DNA of 64,000 bases from Pyrenopolyporus hunteri (GCA_902806595.1 CADCXC010000037.1:1798001-1862000); one strand, 5' to 3'. Counted from the first letter of the stretch, positions 34,979-49,000 are shown. Notes: generated from the sequence alone by a model not told the origin. A program made the numbers and translations.

Positions 34979-36872
34979 GGCGAGCAGAGAATATGTGAGG
35001 TCTTCGCCGCCAAACGAAGATGGCTCTGTTGGGACTGCCTAGCTGGGGAGCATATGAAAGTGAGGTCTCGAGGCGACGTGGTTAGATAGCTGGAGGAAGA
35101 GAAGATGGTATCCCGGGTTAGCTTTAATTTTGACAGGAAAGTAGAGCCGGGGCAACGATCAGAACCGGGTGACTCGTGTGGGGGCCCGATGGGAATGTAT
35201 TGTATGACCTTGGCTGCAGGTCTAGCGTGCTGTATGTTGATGCGGCATGTCTTTCGGGCGAATCCCGATGTGGAGATCTCCAGGTGATAAACAAGCCGGA
35301 CCAAAAACTAGAACTAGAGAGGGCCAGGACTGACGAAACGTAGATACTTAGGGTAGTAATCTTCGATAAGTCCCAGAAAAAGACAAAGACAAAAGGAAAA
35401 AACGAAGGGACTGCGGACCGTAGAGGCAAGTAAGGGAAAAAAACAAGTTGAAAGCAGCTTACGACTCCCGGGCAACAAATTAGTCAACTCTCGTGCGACA
35501 CACACATAAAGAACACGGCTATCGCGAGCCGCTGCACATGGCTGAAGGACAGTGGATGGAGTGAGGTCCAGCCCAGTCCCGAAGTCGTGATTACGCCTCG
35601 TGATTATTTACAGTGTGAGTGGACAATGTGTAGCGACGGTCCCCTTGTCAAATGATCCCGCTTGGGAGACGACGTTGATTACCTACAGCCCACAGCTACA
35701 GGGAAGAGTTACAAGATATGCAGCTAATAGCAGAGCTAATGGAGCCTTATGGCGTGTGAAAGAAGGTGCTACATACATGTATGTAGTACATATCCCTTCC
35801 CCAAATCAATTGGATTGGTGCTGCTGCATTTCTCAACCCCTGCCCAGTGACATCGATTTACATACACACGACATACACACATGTACCACCCAAGGCATGA
35901 GTAGATACGGGTAGGTATGGAGGTATATAGGTAGGTGCTCGGTACGCACGGCAGCACCCAGACAGCTGTGCCTGTCCGGACACAGCATTCCAAAATTGCA
36001 ACGGCTTTATCAGGAAGGATCCAAGCGCCACTACTATGGACGAAGATAATAGTCCAAAATTCTCATACACAGAAAACAAATTAGACATTTACTATTGAAG
36101 GATACGTACATATACGCATTTGATTAATCGAATGATTAATCATATTAATACCTAAATCTCTCCGGGCCTATAATCATAAAGAATCTCATATTTTATAAGT
36201 GGACTAAGTCTCTTTGCATGGGTAGATACTCGCCCTTTTACCTGCTTGATGACTTTCTGGAAGATGTTGGAAAGTCTGCGCTACCTACGTAATTGATGCA
36301 TGTGAACCGATAATAGCTCGCGAAAATCAATGCATGGTGCTTGGCACCTGCCGCATTATAAGCATTCCTGGTACATACATGGTACGAATCTCCGCACCAT
36401 GGGTACTATATACGTACCTACCTAGGTACCTACCTATCTCACTTATGTAATTGGTGGATACCTGAGCGGGAAGTTCAAGCTTCAATGACATCGGGTTAGG
36501 TACCTGTGCATCTTAGGTAATCAACTCGATTCTTCAAAGATTGCGGATGGGCACCTTCAACAGAGGTGCCTATCGGAAATTTAGAACCGCCGTCGCTCCG
36601 GAACGCGTTGCTGCAACCTCTGCCTGACGCCCAGATCTAAGCTTCCTACCCTGGTCCAGGTCCATCATTGGCGCATCTTTAGCCTCACCATCAATTCGCC
36701 GCCCATCCCAACCCTAACAACACCGACCTCGTCAACCTCATCCTCGTCATCCGTAGGGTACATCGTTATCCACATTTGAAGCATACAAATAATCTAATAC
36801 TGCTTCTACCGCCTGAACGCTTGAAATACAACACCCAAGACAGCCCGTTCTCCTAGAGGAGCCCCAGCAATC
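34979..36872. promoter_or_regulatory. divergent promoter region
   Basis: The 1.9 kb between the outward-facing antiporter and rpt6 genes. The part next to 34978 is the antiporter leader. It contains short frames without support, an AT-rich centre near 36080-36200, and a TACCTACC/CCTAGG palindromic cluster at 36409-36440. The 250 bases before 36873 are C/T-rich, as in a fungal 5' leader. Confidence 0.5.
36409..36440. repeat. TACC/CCTAGGTACC palindromic motif cluster
   Basis: Repeated TACCTACC units around a CCTAGGTACC core; one of the dispersed clusters of this motif in the window. Confidence 0.65.
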
Positions 36873-38092
36873 ATGGCGCTCGACAACTACTATCACAATA
36901 AGATCGAGGCGATGAAACTCGAGATCCTCAAGGGCCAAGCTGTTCTCCGACGTCTCGAAGCCCAGCGAAATGACTACAACTCGAGGGTGCGCTTACTGAG
37001 GGAGGAGCTAGGTCTGTTACAACAACCCGGGTCGTACGTCGGCGAGGTGGTTAAGGTGATGGGAACGAAGAAGGTATTAGTGAAGGTGCATCCAGAGGGT
37101 AAATATGGTATGCAACACAGCTTTCCAGATCTGCGGACTATATCTCACCATTTACAGTCGTGGACGTTGCCGACTCCGTAGACATCGCGAAGCTCACCGT
37201 GGGCAAACGAGTAACACTGCTATCCGACTCCTACAAGCTCGAGAAGATCCTCCCGTCCTCCGTCGATCCTCTCGTGTCCCTCATGATGGTGGAGAAGGTG
37301 CCCGACAGCACCTACGATATGATCGGCGGGTTAGACCAGCAAATCAAGGAAATCAAGGAAGTCATCGAGCTCGGCTTGAAGCACCCCGAGCTCTTCGAAT
37401 CCCTCGGTATCGCCCAACCCAAGGGCGTGCTTCTCTACGGCCCCCCGGGAACCGGGAAGACGTTGTTGGCTCGAGCCGTCGCGCACCACACAGACTGCAA
37501 GTTCATTCGAGTGTCCGGCTCGGAGCTTGTGCAGAAGTATATCGGCGAGGGTTCCCGCATGGTCCGTGAGCTCTTCGTCATGGCCCGAGAGCACGCGCCC
37601 TCGATCATATTCATGGACGAGATCGACTCGATCGGTTCGTCGCGAGTGGAAGGGTCGTCGGGCGGTGACTCGGAAGTGCAGCGGACCATGCTGGAGCTTT
37701 TGAACCAGCTGGACGGCTTCGAGCCGACCAAGAACATCAAGGTCATCATGGCGACGAACCGGCTCGACATCCTCGACCCCGCGCTGCTCCGGCCCGGCCG
37801 CATCGACCGCAAGATCGAGTTCCCGCCGCCGTCGGTCGAGGCCCGAGCCGACATCCTGCGCATCCACAGCCGCAAGATGAACCTGACGCGAGGCATCAAC
37901 CTCACCAAGATCGCCGAGAAGATGAACGGCTGCTCCGGCGCCGAGCTCAAGGGTGTTTGCACCGAAGCTGGCATGTATGCCCTACGCGAGAGGAGAGTAC
38001 ACGTCACGCAGGAGGACTTCGAGCTGGCTACGGCCAAGATTCTTAACAAACATGACGATAAGGAGGTTTCGCTCCAGAAGTTCTGGAAGTAG
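36873..38092 (+). CDS. rpt6: 26S proteasome regulatory ATPase Rpt6
   Basis: Two exons, 36873..37107 and 37158..38092, give 389 aa. The 50-nt intron (37108-37157) has GTATGC and a TTTACAG acceptor, and the join reads HPEGKYVVDVADSVD. The N-terminus is a coiled coil (about 8-45), followed by the OB domain. The AAA+ module has Walker A GPPGTGKT (173-180), Walker B IIFMDEID (Asp232, Glu233), the arginine-finger segment LLRPGRIDRKIEF and a conserved lid domain. The pattern LGIAQPKGVLLYGPPG and the C-terminal FWK fit Rpt6/SUG1 rather than other Rpt subunits. The protein is one of six ATPases that unfold substrates at the proteasome base. The family is almost invariant, so the identification is secure. 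Confidence 0.97.
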
Positions 38093-39460
38093 GCTTGCGC
38101 ACATACGTATACCGGGTGGTGTGTGGTACGGTATGGGATCCTCGCCTTTTCGTTTTGTTACGCCTCATACTACGAACGGACACTGGGCGTAGGCGCTCGG
38201 ATAGACGCGTACGTAGGTCGGTTGTTTAGGCGAAAAGTCAGACACAAGAAGATGATAGCTACTACTTTTTTTTTGCAAAAGTGTACAATACGCCTAGAAA
38301 TGAAGCGAGACGAATGCGAGGCCAGTTCATTTATCTTGGTCTTGCTATTTTGAGATTAAACCTGATAAGCGTTGCTTAAGCGTGGTTGTCCTCCGTGTGT
38401 GATCTTTCTTCCCAGTTTGCTTTCGTGAATCTTTATGTCTACCTCTATGCTAGAATCCTATACCCAAGATAGGATCCATATACTATCTGCCCGCCAGACT
38501 ACCGAGCATGTCATGTTCCGTCTATTCCAGCTAAACATTGGCAGCCTTAACCCGACTAGATGGTAATTGGCCTCATCTTAGGCTAGCTACCTCTATATAA
38601 ATAAGGTCAAAAACAAGTTGTTGGTTTGTGGAGTCCCACGAGTTCTAATATAGGTGCCTACCACCTTTTTACAAAACTGGCTAAGGTTGTACAAGGAAAC
38701 ACCCAAATCTCTCGACTCTTCCCAGATATCTGAATAGGTACTTCGCTAGTTCGGTAACAATCTACTCCCGTCTTGCAACTATAAACAAGTTGCAACTATA
38801 AACCAGTTTAGACTTCAGGACTATCAATATATTTCTTATCTATCTCTGCTCTTCCGCATTAGCAAGTATGTGTATGCGGCTACCTTATGTACTCGCTATT
38901 ATAGTCACCCAACGTACGGTATCGCCCAGAGACAGGGCCAACGACCGTAACCACCAGCACTTCCACCATCCACCCATCCATATGTACTGTACTATACAAA
39001 ATCGATCCACCGACATAGCCTTTAGTACCTAGTTGGTAGATAGGTAGGTACCTGGTTAGGTATGTACCTAGGTAGGCACTCTTGTAAGTCCCTCTAGCCC
39101 CTTACTTTCCGGATCTGCCTCTCTCTCTTTCTCTCCTCTACACCGCCCGTTGATGTGCAATGCTTTCGTCTCGCTAGCCGGAAAAGGAAAATATAAGTCA
39201 AGATATGCCATGCCGTGATCCATCCTGGAGAACGCCCATGAAAGCACCAGTCCGCCCCCGTGAACTCCGTGTCCCCTTTGCCGGGCTAAACCGTCTAGCC
39301 GATGGTATGTACCTTCCGACCATAGTAGAATGCAGCGTAGATGCAAAATGCGAATTTATGCAGTTCCCTCGGGCCTTTCCCCCTTATGTCCATGTTCACT
39401 TTCCAAATTTATAGTGCATGTCGAATAAAATGCGTTCAGGCCCTCTTCCATCCTCTCTCT
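38093..39460. other. convergent intergenic region
   Basis: Between the ends of rpt6 (+) and the phosphatase gene (-), so it holds two 3' UTRs. A palindromic repeat cluster lies at 39026-39079. No gene is seen. Confidence 0.5.
39026..39079. repeat. TAGGTACC palindromic motif cluster
   Basis: Alternating TACCTAG, TAGGTAGGTACC and GTACCTAGGTAGG units, self-complementary in part. Confidence 0.65.
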
Positions 39461-42456
39461 TTATCTACGAGTATCCAGCGTCTCGCTTCGTGGTCGACCC
39501 CTGCCACCGCTTATACCGTTAGTTTTCTCGTGGAGTCTCCAAACCCATTCTACCACAGTCTCGTAGCAGAGAACGAATTGCCGTAGGCTTTGGACCATGC
39601 TTAGTCGTTGCCTTCTGAAATCTTCCACAGTCGTCGCAACCAAGTCGAGAGTTGTGTCATCGAGCCAACCGGTTTCTAACCGCCCGTTACTAGCCGCAGT
39701 TTGCTTTGGTTTAGAGCCATTGGTAGCAGATGTCCGACGGCGAACGGGCGATCCCTCATTCATATTCACGTCTCCGTCGACGTCAAAACGGTTAGTTGCA
39801 GCTAGACGCTGCCGCTTCAACATGTCTATTACGCTGTCCACGGTACAGAATGTGCCGGTGCGACCACATCCGGCAGAGCAGTGCACGAGCATCGGCCTGG
39901 CATTCGCGTCAGACTCGGGCTCGTCGACCCAACTCATGCCCGCTGGACTCTCGGTAGGAACCGAGGCGGCAATCGAGCTAGCGTTAACAGGTAACGCGGC
40001 GCGCTGCATCACGTTAGCTAACTCAACGAGGGCCAGCAGGTGTGACGGCTGTGCCGGCGCGCCGAAGTCCGGCCATGACGGGTACTGAAGCTGAGTAATT
40101 TCGCGTATTGGAGAGAACGGATGAGCGGCGTGCGATAACGCAAACTTTCGAACAATAACGTAAGGGGTCTCGGGCTGCGCCTGAGAAGACTGGGCGTTTT
40201 GGGCAGAATCGAGCGTAGTTGTTGTATTAGCGCGGCGGCGGCCGTAATCGGATGTGTTGTTTGCGGATGAAGTCGTCCCATGGGTTGATCGATACTTGTC
40301 GATATCAAGCGATACCTTCTTTTCGGACAACGACTTGAGCTTGATGGGGCCAAATTCCTTGCTGTTCCAATACGAATGGCACTTAAGTTGCCCGCCTTCC
40401 GATTCCGCAGTTAACATGACAATGACACGAACGTCCTGATCCCATATCACAGACCAAAAATCCTAGGGGGTGGTTAGCTTCAGAAACTACCGTAGTGAGA
40501 CTATCACACTAGGTAACTTACATCAAAGGTGGCCGGCAGAGGACCCTGCGTTGCGATGTAACGCTTATAACTACGTGAGGCCTGAACATGGCTGGCATTG
40601 ATATAATCGCAGGTGTCATTAGCCCGATCGGCCAAGTGGACGCGAGCATGTTCAAAGGGTAGGATGTCCTTGTAACGGTTTTTCCCGCCTTGTTCTACCC
40701 CAGAAAGGCGAACCGCTCCAGGGTTTTGGGTCAGAGGCGCAGAAGTGTTGAAGGATGCATAAGCTTCTTTCATGCGGGACTGCTCACTACGCTCGATCGT
40801 CAGGAATTTTTCCGAAGCTTTCTTGCCATGATCCGACGATCTGGTAACATCTTGGAGCCAGTGGGGAAGAGTATTGGAATCTAGGCCGGACGGTACTGTG
40901 ATTTCTAATTGACCAACACCGTCCGCTAGATCCATGTTCTGTCGTATATTGCCAAAGAAAGGGTTAGGGTTATTGGCGTTGGATGGGAGCATTACGCCAC
41001 CGATCACAGGCGCGAAGCTTGGGCGGCCGCCCTCTGGTGTAGTAACTGAAGTGCCTGGGCGCTCCGACGCCGATTGCCGATCGATAAATTCAGGATATTC
41101 CGCCGAAAAGGCCTGAAACCCCCCTCTTAGGAGATACGACTTCCCAGTGAAACCCTCGTTCGAAAACTTCTTAAACATATTCATGGCTGAAGCGGCGTCC
41201 CGTTTTTCTGTCGAGCAACCGTCGTAGACTATGAGATACTTGACGCTCGGCCACTGAGCGAACTTTTGCTGATCTTCTTCGGTCTGAAGGGTGTGCTGCA
41301 ATTTTTCCAGATTGAACGTTGCGCGTTTCAAAAGAGTCGTCGGAATGCAAAGATTTAATGCGCCACGAATTCGGGATTGGGCGTAATGGGTAGACACACG
41401 AACATCCAGGAGGAGTAATTCACTTTCGGGCATGTTCGAAAGTATATCCCTAAGCTGTTTCGGTAGGATGATTCCGGGGGTGCCTTCAAGTGTCGCCGGC
41501 AGAGTCTCAGCGCGAGGCTTCGCCGATTCCATTGTCTGCTCTAGCTTTTCTTGAGATAACGAAAGTCGCGGATGCCGATCCTCAAGCTTGGACAATGCCG
41601 CCCTGCGCAAAGGCTCAAAGGGGGAATCAGCACGAGCGGGAGACTCAAAACGAGGCAGGTTGCTAAACGAGGGAGGATTCAGCGACACCTCTGAGTTCCT
41701 CTTCGAATCTGATGATACGTACGCAGAGTCGTGTAGGCTGTCTGTATCAACATCCATCCGGTTCCCTACGCCATCGGCCATCTTCCCGTTCAAAGACCTG
41801 GAACTAGAGACTTCCGAGGCGCTGTCGCTCTGATTGGTCGACAAACGCGGCGGCCTCGGTCTCGCGGACAAAGGTGACGGGGCGGGTGCGAAATGAGCGC
41901 TCCCTAAACTGAAACCCTTGGCACGGTTCGCGTCAACCTGGCGTCTGAAAGCCTCAAACTCCGGGTTCGCATCGAGCGGTACTTGCTTCGGTATCGCGGC
42001 ACCGAAGGACTTGACGGATGAGCTAGGAGGACTCCAGTGATCGGGGGGAGCAACGGAGGAGTTTCCAACCTCAGCAGCGGAATGATCAACATTGAGGCCG
42101 AAATAATTGGGACTTGGCGGCCGAACGTCCGTAATAATAGGGGGTAGTTTAGAAGTGGGAGGGTAAGGTTGACCGACGGAATGAGGCATGCGAGGAGACG
42201 CCAGGGGGGTTGTTGACCTGTTAGCGCGAAACGACTGCATGCTCGCCTGGGAATGGCGAGAATGGTGGGAATGAGACGAGGCAATAGGCGGCCTCGTGGA
42301 GGTCTTCATGGTGTAATGTTGCGTAGTTGCGGTGGTGGTGAGACTAGTTGTTATTGAGCGGTCTTTGCTTTTCGTAGAATCTGGAGCCATTTTCATTTTC
42401 ATCCTGCGTATGACGTCGTCGTGTCTTTGAGTGGTCCAGCCTCTTCTTCTTCCCAT
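39461..42456 (-). CDS. rhodanese/protein-tyrosine phosphatase (Ptp2/Pyp1 type)
   Basis: Two exons, 42456..40522 and 40462..39461, give 978 aa. The 59-nt intron (40463-40521, GTAAGT...CTAG, branch site CTAAC) is phase 0, and the join reads PATFDDFWSVIWDQD. Residues 1-320 are Ser/Pro-rich and disordered. Residues about 321-455 form a rhodanese/Cdc25-like domain (LLLLDVRVSTHYAQSRIRGA). The tyrosine-phosphatase domain runs from about 590 to the end, with NRYKDILPFEHARV, YINASHV, the WPDFGAP loop (catalytic Asp) and the signature HCSAGCGRTG (catalytic Cys near 840). Two low-complexity insertions interrupt it, before YVIVRKF and after the signature. Yeast Ptp2/Ptp3 and fission yeast Pyp1/Pyp2 share this layout and dephosphorylate stress MAP kinases (Hog1/Sty1), so the same role is likely here. 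Confidence 0.9.
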
Positions 42457-43457
42457 TTCATCGATACTGCTCCGCTTGTCTTATAAATCGGACATGTCGA
42501 GCACCGGGCTTTCTGGAGATGCAGGTATGGTTCCGTTTATTTTGTTTGAGAAGCACCGTAGTTTAAGAGCAGGGTTATATCGAGGTGCTAACGGCACATA
42601 TAGCTCCCGCTCTCTCCTTGCGTCGTGGCTGGGGGGGCGTGGGAAGTGGAAAGCCGGGTTGAGAGTAAGACAGGCGAAAGAAGATGTTCGAAGGCCGCAG
42701 TAACAACCGCAACCAAAACCACAAGAGAGCAGCACGTACACACGAATAATACGAGGGAGGCAACGGACACAGACAGAGCCCAGCTCTCTCGAATGACGAT
42801 AGAAATGGAAACACCAGAAGATGGTGGGTGGGGTGGGAGACGGGTTAGAAAAAAGGGTCCTTTTCTCTCCCTGTTGCTCTTTTCAGGCTTCAGGGACCCC
42901 TTTGCTTTTTTTCCCTTTTTTTTTTCTAAACTATTGTGTGGCCCGGTCGAAAGTGGTGGTGGTAGCGTGGTGGTGTGCGTGTGCGTGTGGAATGGATAAT
43001 GAGGCCTGGACCGCGGCGATCTCTACTTGGAGGTGCTAGCAGACGCAACTTGGTTGCACGGAAAATAGAAACGGAAAGACTGCCCTGACTTGATGACTAT
43101 ATGGATGTACGTATGTACTATGGAATAGAAGACGGGGGCACTCTTTTCGGGTTGCCTGACTGGAGCAAGGCGACTGACCTGGGTTATTTAGTTGGTGGTG
43201 TCTCGTGCAGGTACTTGGGAGAACCAAGGTACGGTCCAGGTAGATTACAGCCAGGCAGATTTCGGGGGGGCTGTCGAGTGTCATAGAGAGGGTCGACACT
43301 ACGGGAGTTTCTGGATCCTATTAGGGCAAGAGAATCTGTCGACTGAGGCAATGATCTGCGATTCAATGGCGCTACTTTGCGACGGCGGCAAGGGTCGAAG
43401 GGTGGGAGACACAGCGCCTCGAAAGCGTGGAGACGAGAGATAATAAACCCATAAGCC

Positions 43458-43488
43458 GCTTCTTCCTCTTCTTCCTCTTCTTCTTCCA
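43458..43488. repeat. CTT/CTC microsatellite
   Basis: Imperfect CTTCCT/CTTCTT repeats, read as a Glu run on the other strand. Confidence 0.75.
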
Positions 43489-43901
43489 ACTCAGGAACGA
43501 CTAGTATAGCTGTTCCCACTCCTCCGATGCTAAAACAGGAGCACGAGCATGGGTGGCCGTAAAAACATGAGCCCCATCGAGCCTTGTGATGGTTCGTGTT
43601 ACAGGCATTCTCACTGGTCGAGTTATGTACTAATAAGGTAGGGAGGCAATCTCGCTCAACTAATCCGGATGACGACGTAGCATGAGATTAGGAGAAAAAG
43701 TGAAAAGTGAATAAGAATAAAGGGTTCCCGCCCTCGATGACGAAATCGCGAATGCTGGGGGGGCGGGTGTGAAATGATAAGCAGCAAGACCCTTGAAATT
43801 GATGACTTAGCGAACCCTTTTTTCTTTCCTCTTCGTCTCTTTCTTTATTCTCGTTCTGTTTTGTTGCGATACGAAGACGGAAATGACGCTCATCTAATTA
43901 C

Positions 43902-43965
43902 TACTTAGGTGGTACCTGGCCTAGCAGGTACCTACATATGTAAGGCGCGGTATGGAGGTACCTGA
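43902..43965. repeat. TAGGTACC-type motif cluster
   Basis: TTAGGTGGTACCTGG, CAGGTACCTACA and GGAGGTACCTGA, three GGTACC-centred palindromes within about 60 bases. Confidence 0.6.
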
Positions 43966-44707
43966 TAATTATCAGACGGTCATCTCGCATCTGATGTTTA
44001 CAAGGTTTAATGTGGTTTGGTTCAACGCGCTTAAGGCAGATGCGGCAGGTATGTGAATACATACAACCGAAATGCCTTCGTACAATTTGGTATATGAAAT
44101 GGACTACGACGGGTGCTACGAGACTTGGAGCGGTACATGTACTTCAAAGTACCTCCATGTCTTGCTTTTATGCATACTGACGCGGACCCGGAGTCGCGCA
44201 TCATCAAGACGTCATAGTTAGTACCTTAGATACAACGTGGTGCAACCAGGCAAGACACAACAGAACAACCTCCACTATGATGGGAGACAGCAGGCAAAAG
44301 CACAGGCCACGTGTGACCCCTTTTTTTTATTCTGGAAATAACGACTTGCCAGGCCGCTAGCCTTTTCAAAGTCGAAGTTGCTGCTCGCCTTCGTTCTGGA
44401 CCCTTTTCCCCTCACCCACGATTGACAAAGATCATCCGACTCAACTCCGTCCCACTCGCGAAACTCGCTTCTGGGGGGGAACGGCCTTTGTCTATTTTCT
44501 TCTTTTTTTATTCCCTTTAAATTACCCCCTAGTAGTTCTGGACCAGTCAGCTAGCGCAATCTGGCTACGAATTCATTAGCCGGCCGTGGTACCTACGGAA
44601 TACAAGGCAATATGCATCCATCCATTGCATTTCAAACGCGGTGAGGCTGAGATTGCGGTCGATGGTTTCGAGTAGCTCAAGGCTTTATCCCAGTGGTTAG
44701 GAACTTG

Positions 44708-44748
44708 GGTACCTGCCTAGGTAGGTACCTAGGTACCTAGGTCCTAAG
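44708..44748. repeat. CCTAGGTACC palindromic array
   Basis: GGTACCTGCCTAGGTAGG followed by TACCTAGGTACCTAGG. This is the densest copy of the motif with 63676-63725; each half can pair with the other. Confidence 0.75.
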
Positions 44749-45970
44749 AAGGAATCTTTGCTCGGATAATCAAACATGCGGTTCGGCATATCCATTCCCG
44801 GTCCCGTCATGCCCTCTATCATCGGTATAGGTGAAGTACCTAACCTACCTAACTCAGTTTAGAGATTTTCTTATTCTGAGAGGTCTATATATCCAAATCA
44901 ACAGCAAGTATGAACATATCCAAACTTGCGTGTCTGGGTAGGTATCCTCGGCCAAAGATCAAGAAACCGCTATGTGATCCGTCAACCCCCCCCGTTCTTT
45001 GGAACCTGTATCTCTCCTCCCGGTGCCCATTGCTACCTACGCGTCCTACCTCTTTGCGAATCTAGCCCCTGGCTCTAGGTTTCATGGCTCCACGCTGCCT
45101 TACGTACAACATATATCTAGAATACTAGGAACGTATTACTTACAGATATAGCCGACCGGGGTGGGATTTACTACGTATGTACATTGCTTACCTTGAAGCG
45201 TTCGGCGATCATATCGCTTGCCCAACCGCATGGGTCTGAAGAACCATGAGATAACCCAATACATACATATATCCCACGGTTGCACTCTCGCGTTCGCGCA
45301 CACATACGCGCGCCCACGACATATATGTGCACACATCGAAATAAGTTGTGCGAGGCGAGAGGGTTGCGATAGCTCACGCTAATAGTGACATAAGACGATC
45401 GAGCTCCTAGCGTAAGGCGCATTATTTTCCTAATTAAGGTACTGTAGGGTTACAGGGCCGACGTTAAACTAGGTACCTGGTAAGTACCTGGCAGATGTAC
45501 TTACTCTTTTAGTCTAATACCTAATACCTATGGGTGATATGTAGGTAAGTATAGCGACCCGGGCCGCTTCTTTCGACATTCATCTACATCTGCCATCGGC
45601 GTCGAAAAAAGTTGGCAGGCAATGCTGTAACGACAGGTATCTAATTTTGACAACTCAGTCCACAAAGTCTCCTGATCTTGTCATTCAGTGGTGACGGAGC
45701 ACACGACGTCTACCCCTTCGACTATCCCCGTTACACGCTAAGGGGGTAGCTTTTAGTCTATAATCGAAGCTTCGTCCCTTGGCGCTCTTTACAGCTCCTC
45801 TTATCACACCATTTCGACGTCATTATGCTTCGCGGTATGCTGTACTACCGAGCTCTCATAAGGCCCAGGTTTTTCCCGCTCGGGATGACTGTACATGGTA
45901 CGTATGTACATATGTACATACATGCATCTGGACGTTGTGGAGTTTCTTGGCCTTTTCTACCGTTATTGTT

Positions 45971-46004
45971 CTCCCCTTTCTCTTTCTCTTTCTCTTTCTC
46001 TTTG
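45971..46004. repeat. CTTTCT microsatellite
   Basis: Five copies of TTTCTC/CTTTCT in tandem. Confidence 0.8.
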
Positions 46005-49000
46005 AAGCCTTCGCTCTCTCAAGGCCAAATCCTTCGAGACGTCAAAAACGTGTTTCGACGAGGACATGCATATTCTCCCAGGTACCTACATGAACACACA
46101 TCAACATACGTAAACATACATAGCGGAGAATATGTCGTCCCAATAATACATACCTCACATGCCTGGCATGCCTCATATAGTACACACGGTACAATACATC
46201 GGACCAAGCCGAATCAGATCCGTACTCTAATACTTGCCGTGGCATGCAGATCAATCCGCACCACCTCCCCGCATCAGAATAGACCTGCGATTCGACGGGT
46301 CTGGAACCTCGGGGATAAAGGGGGACAACGTATCAGGACCGAATAACAATTGAGGCTACTAGCCTACTGGAAACCTGCCTGCCCGTTTCAGCGGCTTCCC
46401 AGCTGATATCCCATGATATCCCAGTTTTCCAAATCCGACTCTGGCGGCCGATCCCAGGATCTAGACATGGGGTCAATGCGATATCCCATATTGCGTTATC
46501 ATTCCCGTTCCGCTTATTTCCCATTCTCACCGCCGTTGTCCGGCGTACATATAATCCTACAGGATCATCGTCAATCTACTTTGTACCTATTCGTTAGTGG
46601 AGGATTTGCTCCGTCGTAAATTCGCTGGGTGCGTCCAGCGAAGCACTACTGCGCTGATCAGTTCATCAATCTTCCGTAGGGCTCATCTAGCTTTAGTCTA
46701 CGATGTCGTCGCCGGGTCCGTGAGCCTGGCAATGGCCGCGCCACGTGTGGACAGTCGACCCTATTGGAACTTCGGCGTCGAGCTATCCCGGTGGACGAAT
46801 GTTACCGCTTTCTATAGCGGTAAATAGGTGGGTAGAGAGCGCCATTCTAACGGTCTCGGAGATGCCATCCCTTAGGCAAGTAATCGTTATGACGCCCGTT
46901 GTTGGCATCGCGCATAAGCCCCGACTGAGCCCGCGGGCCAAGCCGACTACACTGCGCCAGTAGGCTGCCTTCTCGCATTATGGAAGACTCCAGGCCTGTA
47001 GTTCACCGGCGCTAGCAGTTAATGGGATGTTGTGACACGAGCACGGTATGCAAGTAGCGAATCCTAATCATTATTAATCCGCCCACCGATATAGCACCAA
47101 GACATCCTGTCACCTATAAGTCTACAATCGGTAACTTCCACGTAGAAGACATAAGAGCTTGTTTTCCCTATGAGCTGAGCCTGAGCTACGGCAGACGCTC
47201 ATAAATCTATTTGGGTGACTGTTCTGACACATTGGACTTCACATATCGTTTGAAATAGGTACTAAACCAACAGAGAGAAGCTTACACAACTTACATCATC
47301 TCAACACCACTCTCATATTCCCACGTCTCTCACCCCACAGTCCGTCGGTCTCACCTCATCTCTCTATCTACCTCTCCAAAATCCTCTCCGTATTTTTTTC
47401 GCCAGTTCTCTCCAGTTACACAACCCAATATAAATAAGCTGATTAGTTTCGGGTCCCAATTCTATATGCTCCCATAAGCGAAGACGTTTTTGGTAGTACG
47501 GAGTTTGCATCGTGGCTTACTCTTTACACTATAGATCACCCGAAACCCTGGAGACCCGTTCACCAATATTGTATAGATCTTATAGGGCGGGTAGAGATGT
47601 GACGTAGCCGCCACATATGTCAGATTTTAGTGACTCAGCGGCCCTTTCCAGCTCTCGCTCCAGGTCCCGCTAGGCAGGCGGGTGAGGCGATAGAGCTACC
47701 TAGCCGCGGGAACAGTCTTTACACGCGCGTGATACGGAGTCATAGCGGCCTAACGCCTCAAACTTGGTGGAATATACTCTACTAAATCCCTATTATTAGG
47801 TAGCGAGGCTAACGGGATAGAGCACCTGAGAGGGTCGTAATGTGTAGGGAACCCACCGTCTTGTCAATAAAAGCTCGATCTAGGCCCGTGGTCAGCCCTC
47901 CTGATACGGGTAAGGCTTCGTCGAGGTTACAGCTGGGTACAGCTAGCGGTGGAGATGGGGAGATACAGTCGCGGCTAAAGGAGGTATCTAGCTGTTCGAC
48001 GTATCTTATTTATAAGACGTTGGTATTAAGGGGCTACGCATCATGAGTCCAGCTGGCTACCTACGAATCCCCCGCTTGAGTATACACATACTCACAGCTC
48101 GGGCCTAAAACATTTTGCTAACTTTAGACCGTCTATCGTCGACGTGGACGAGGTATGACAACCTCTATATCGCCTAGGGGCTATAGTTGAATACCCAACT
48201 GAGAATTAGGTACCACACGAAAGATAAGATACTAGCTACGTACATACTTCTCGTCCCGTTTGTCCCCGTGGATCTAAGAAATAGTGGATAAATATTAGAT
48301 CGGTACGATACCTATAGGACTGGTATCTCATATGACTAGGGCCGGCTCCCGGTTCTGTGCTACTAGCATTGCTTCAACCGTGCGATATAACGGAGATTGT
48401 GGCGTGTTTTCAGCCGTAGGTCTTGCGATGGGGGAGGCTTACTGCCCGGTTTGGGGAATGCGTTGGTAAGACATGAATATTTACGGACGCAGTATCTAGC
48501 CGTTAGTAGGTCTAACTGACGGGAAGGAATAGTGAGAGTGATGCTGGGATGATGTTTCTGGTGAGGAGGGGGATTATAGATGTTGAAATGTGTACCGTTT
48601 TTCCTCAAGAAAGTGATATGTTTATTACAAGAATAAGGGGCTGAATGTCATCGTACCAAGCTATTGAAATCTAGGATACTACGCTACTCTGTCAGGAGGC
48701 GCTGGTTGAGATAGTCCATGTGTATGGGCCGTCTTTGGAATATCATACCTACCTAGGTAGGTTGAAGAATAGTATAGAGCGTAGTTCATTTGTAACATTT
48801 AGTTTACCAAACTTGAATAATAATTGAAGATCGAGAATCGCGCGGAATAGCAAGAATGAACCCCGTCTCAGGGGGAGAAGGATAGATGCCGGCCTGAATC
48901 TGCAATAACCCGTTTGTCTCTAAGGAGACTGAGTTCTTGGCAAAGGGGACGAATTACCAGAACGAGTGCCACTGTACTTACATTTCGCGTATTTTTATTT

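Noticed and set aside
37331..38049. Long minus-strand frames opposite rpt6
   Set aside because: They lie antisense to a highly conserved coding exon; third-position G/C bias of rpt6 keeps the opposite frames open.
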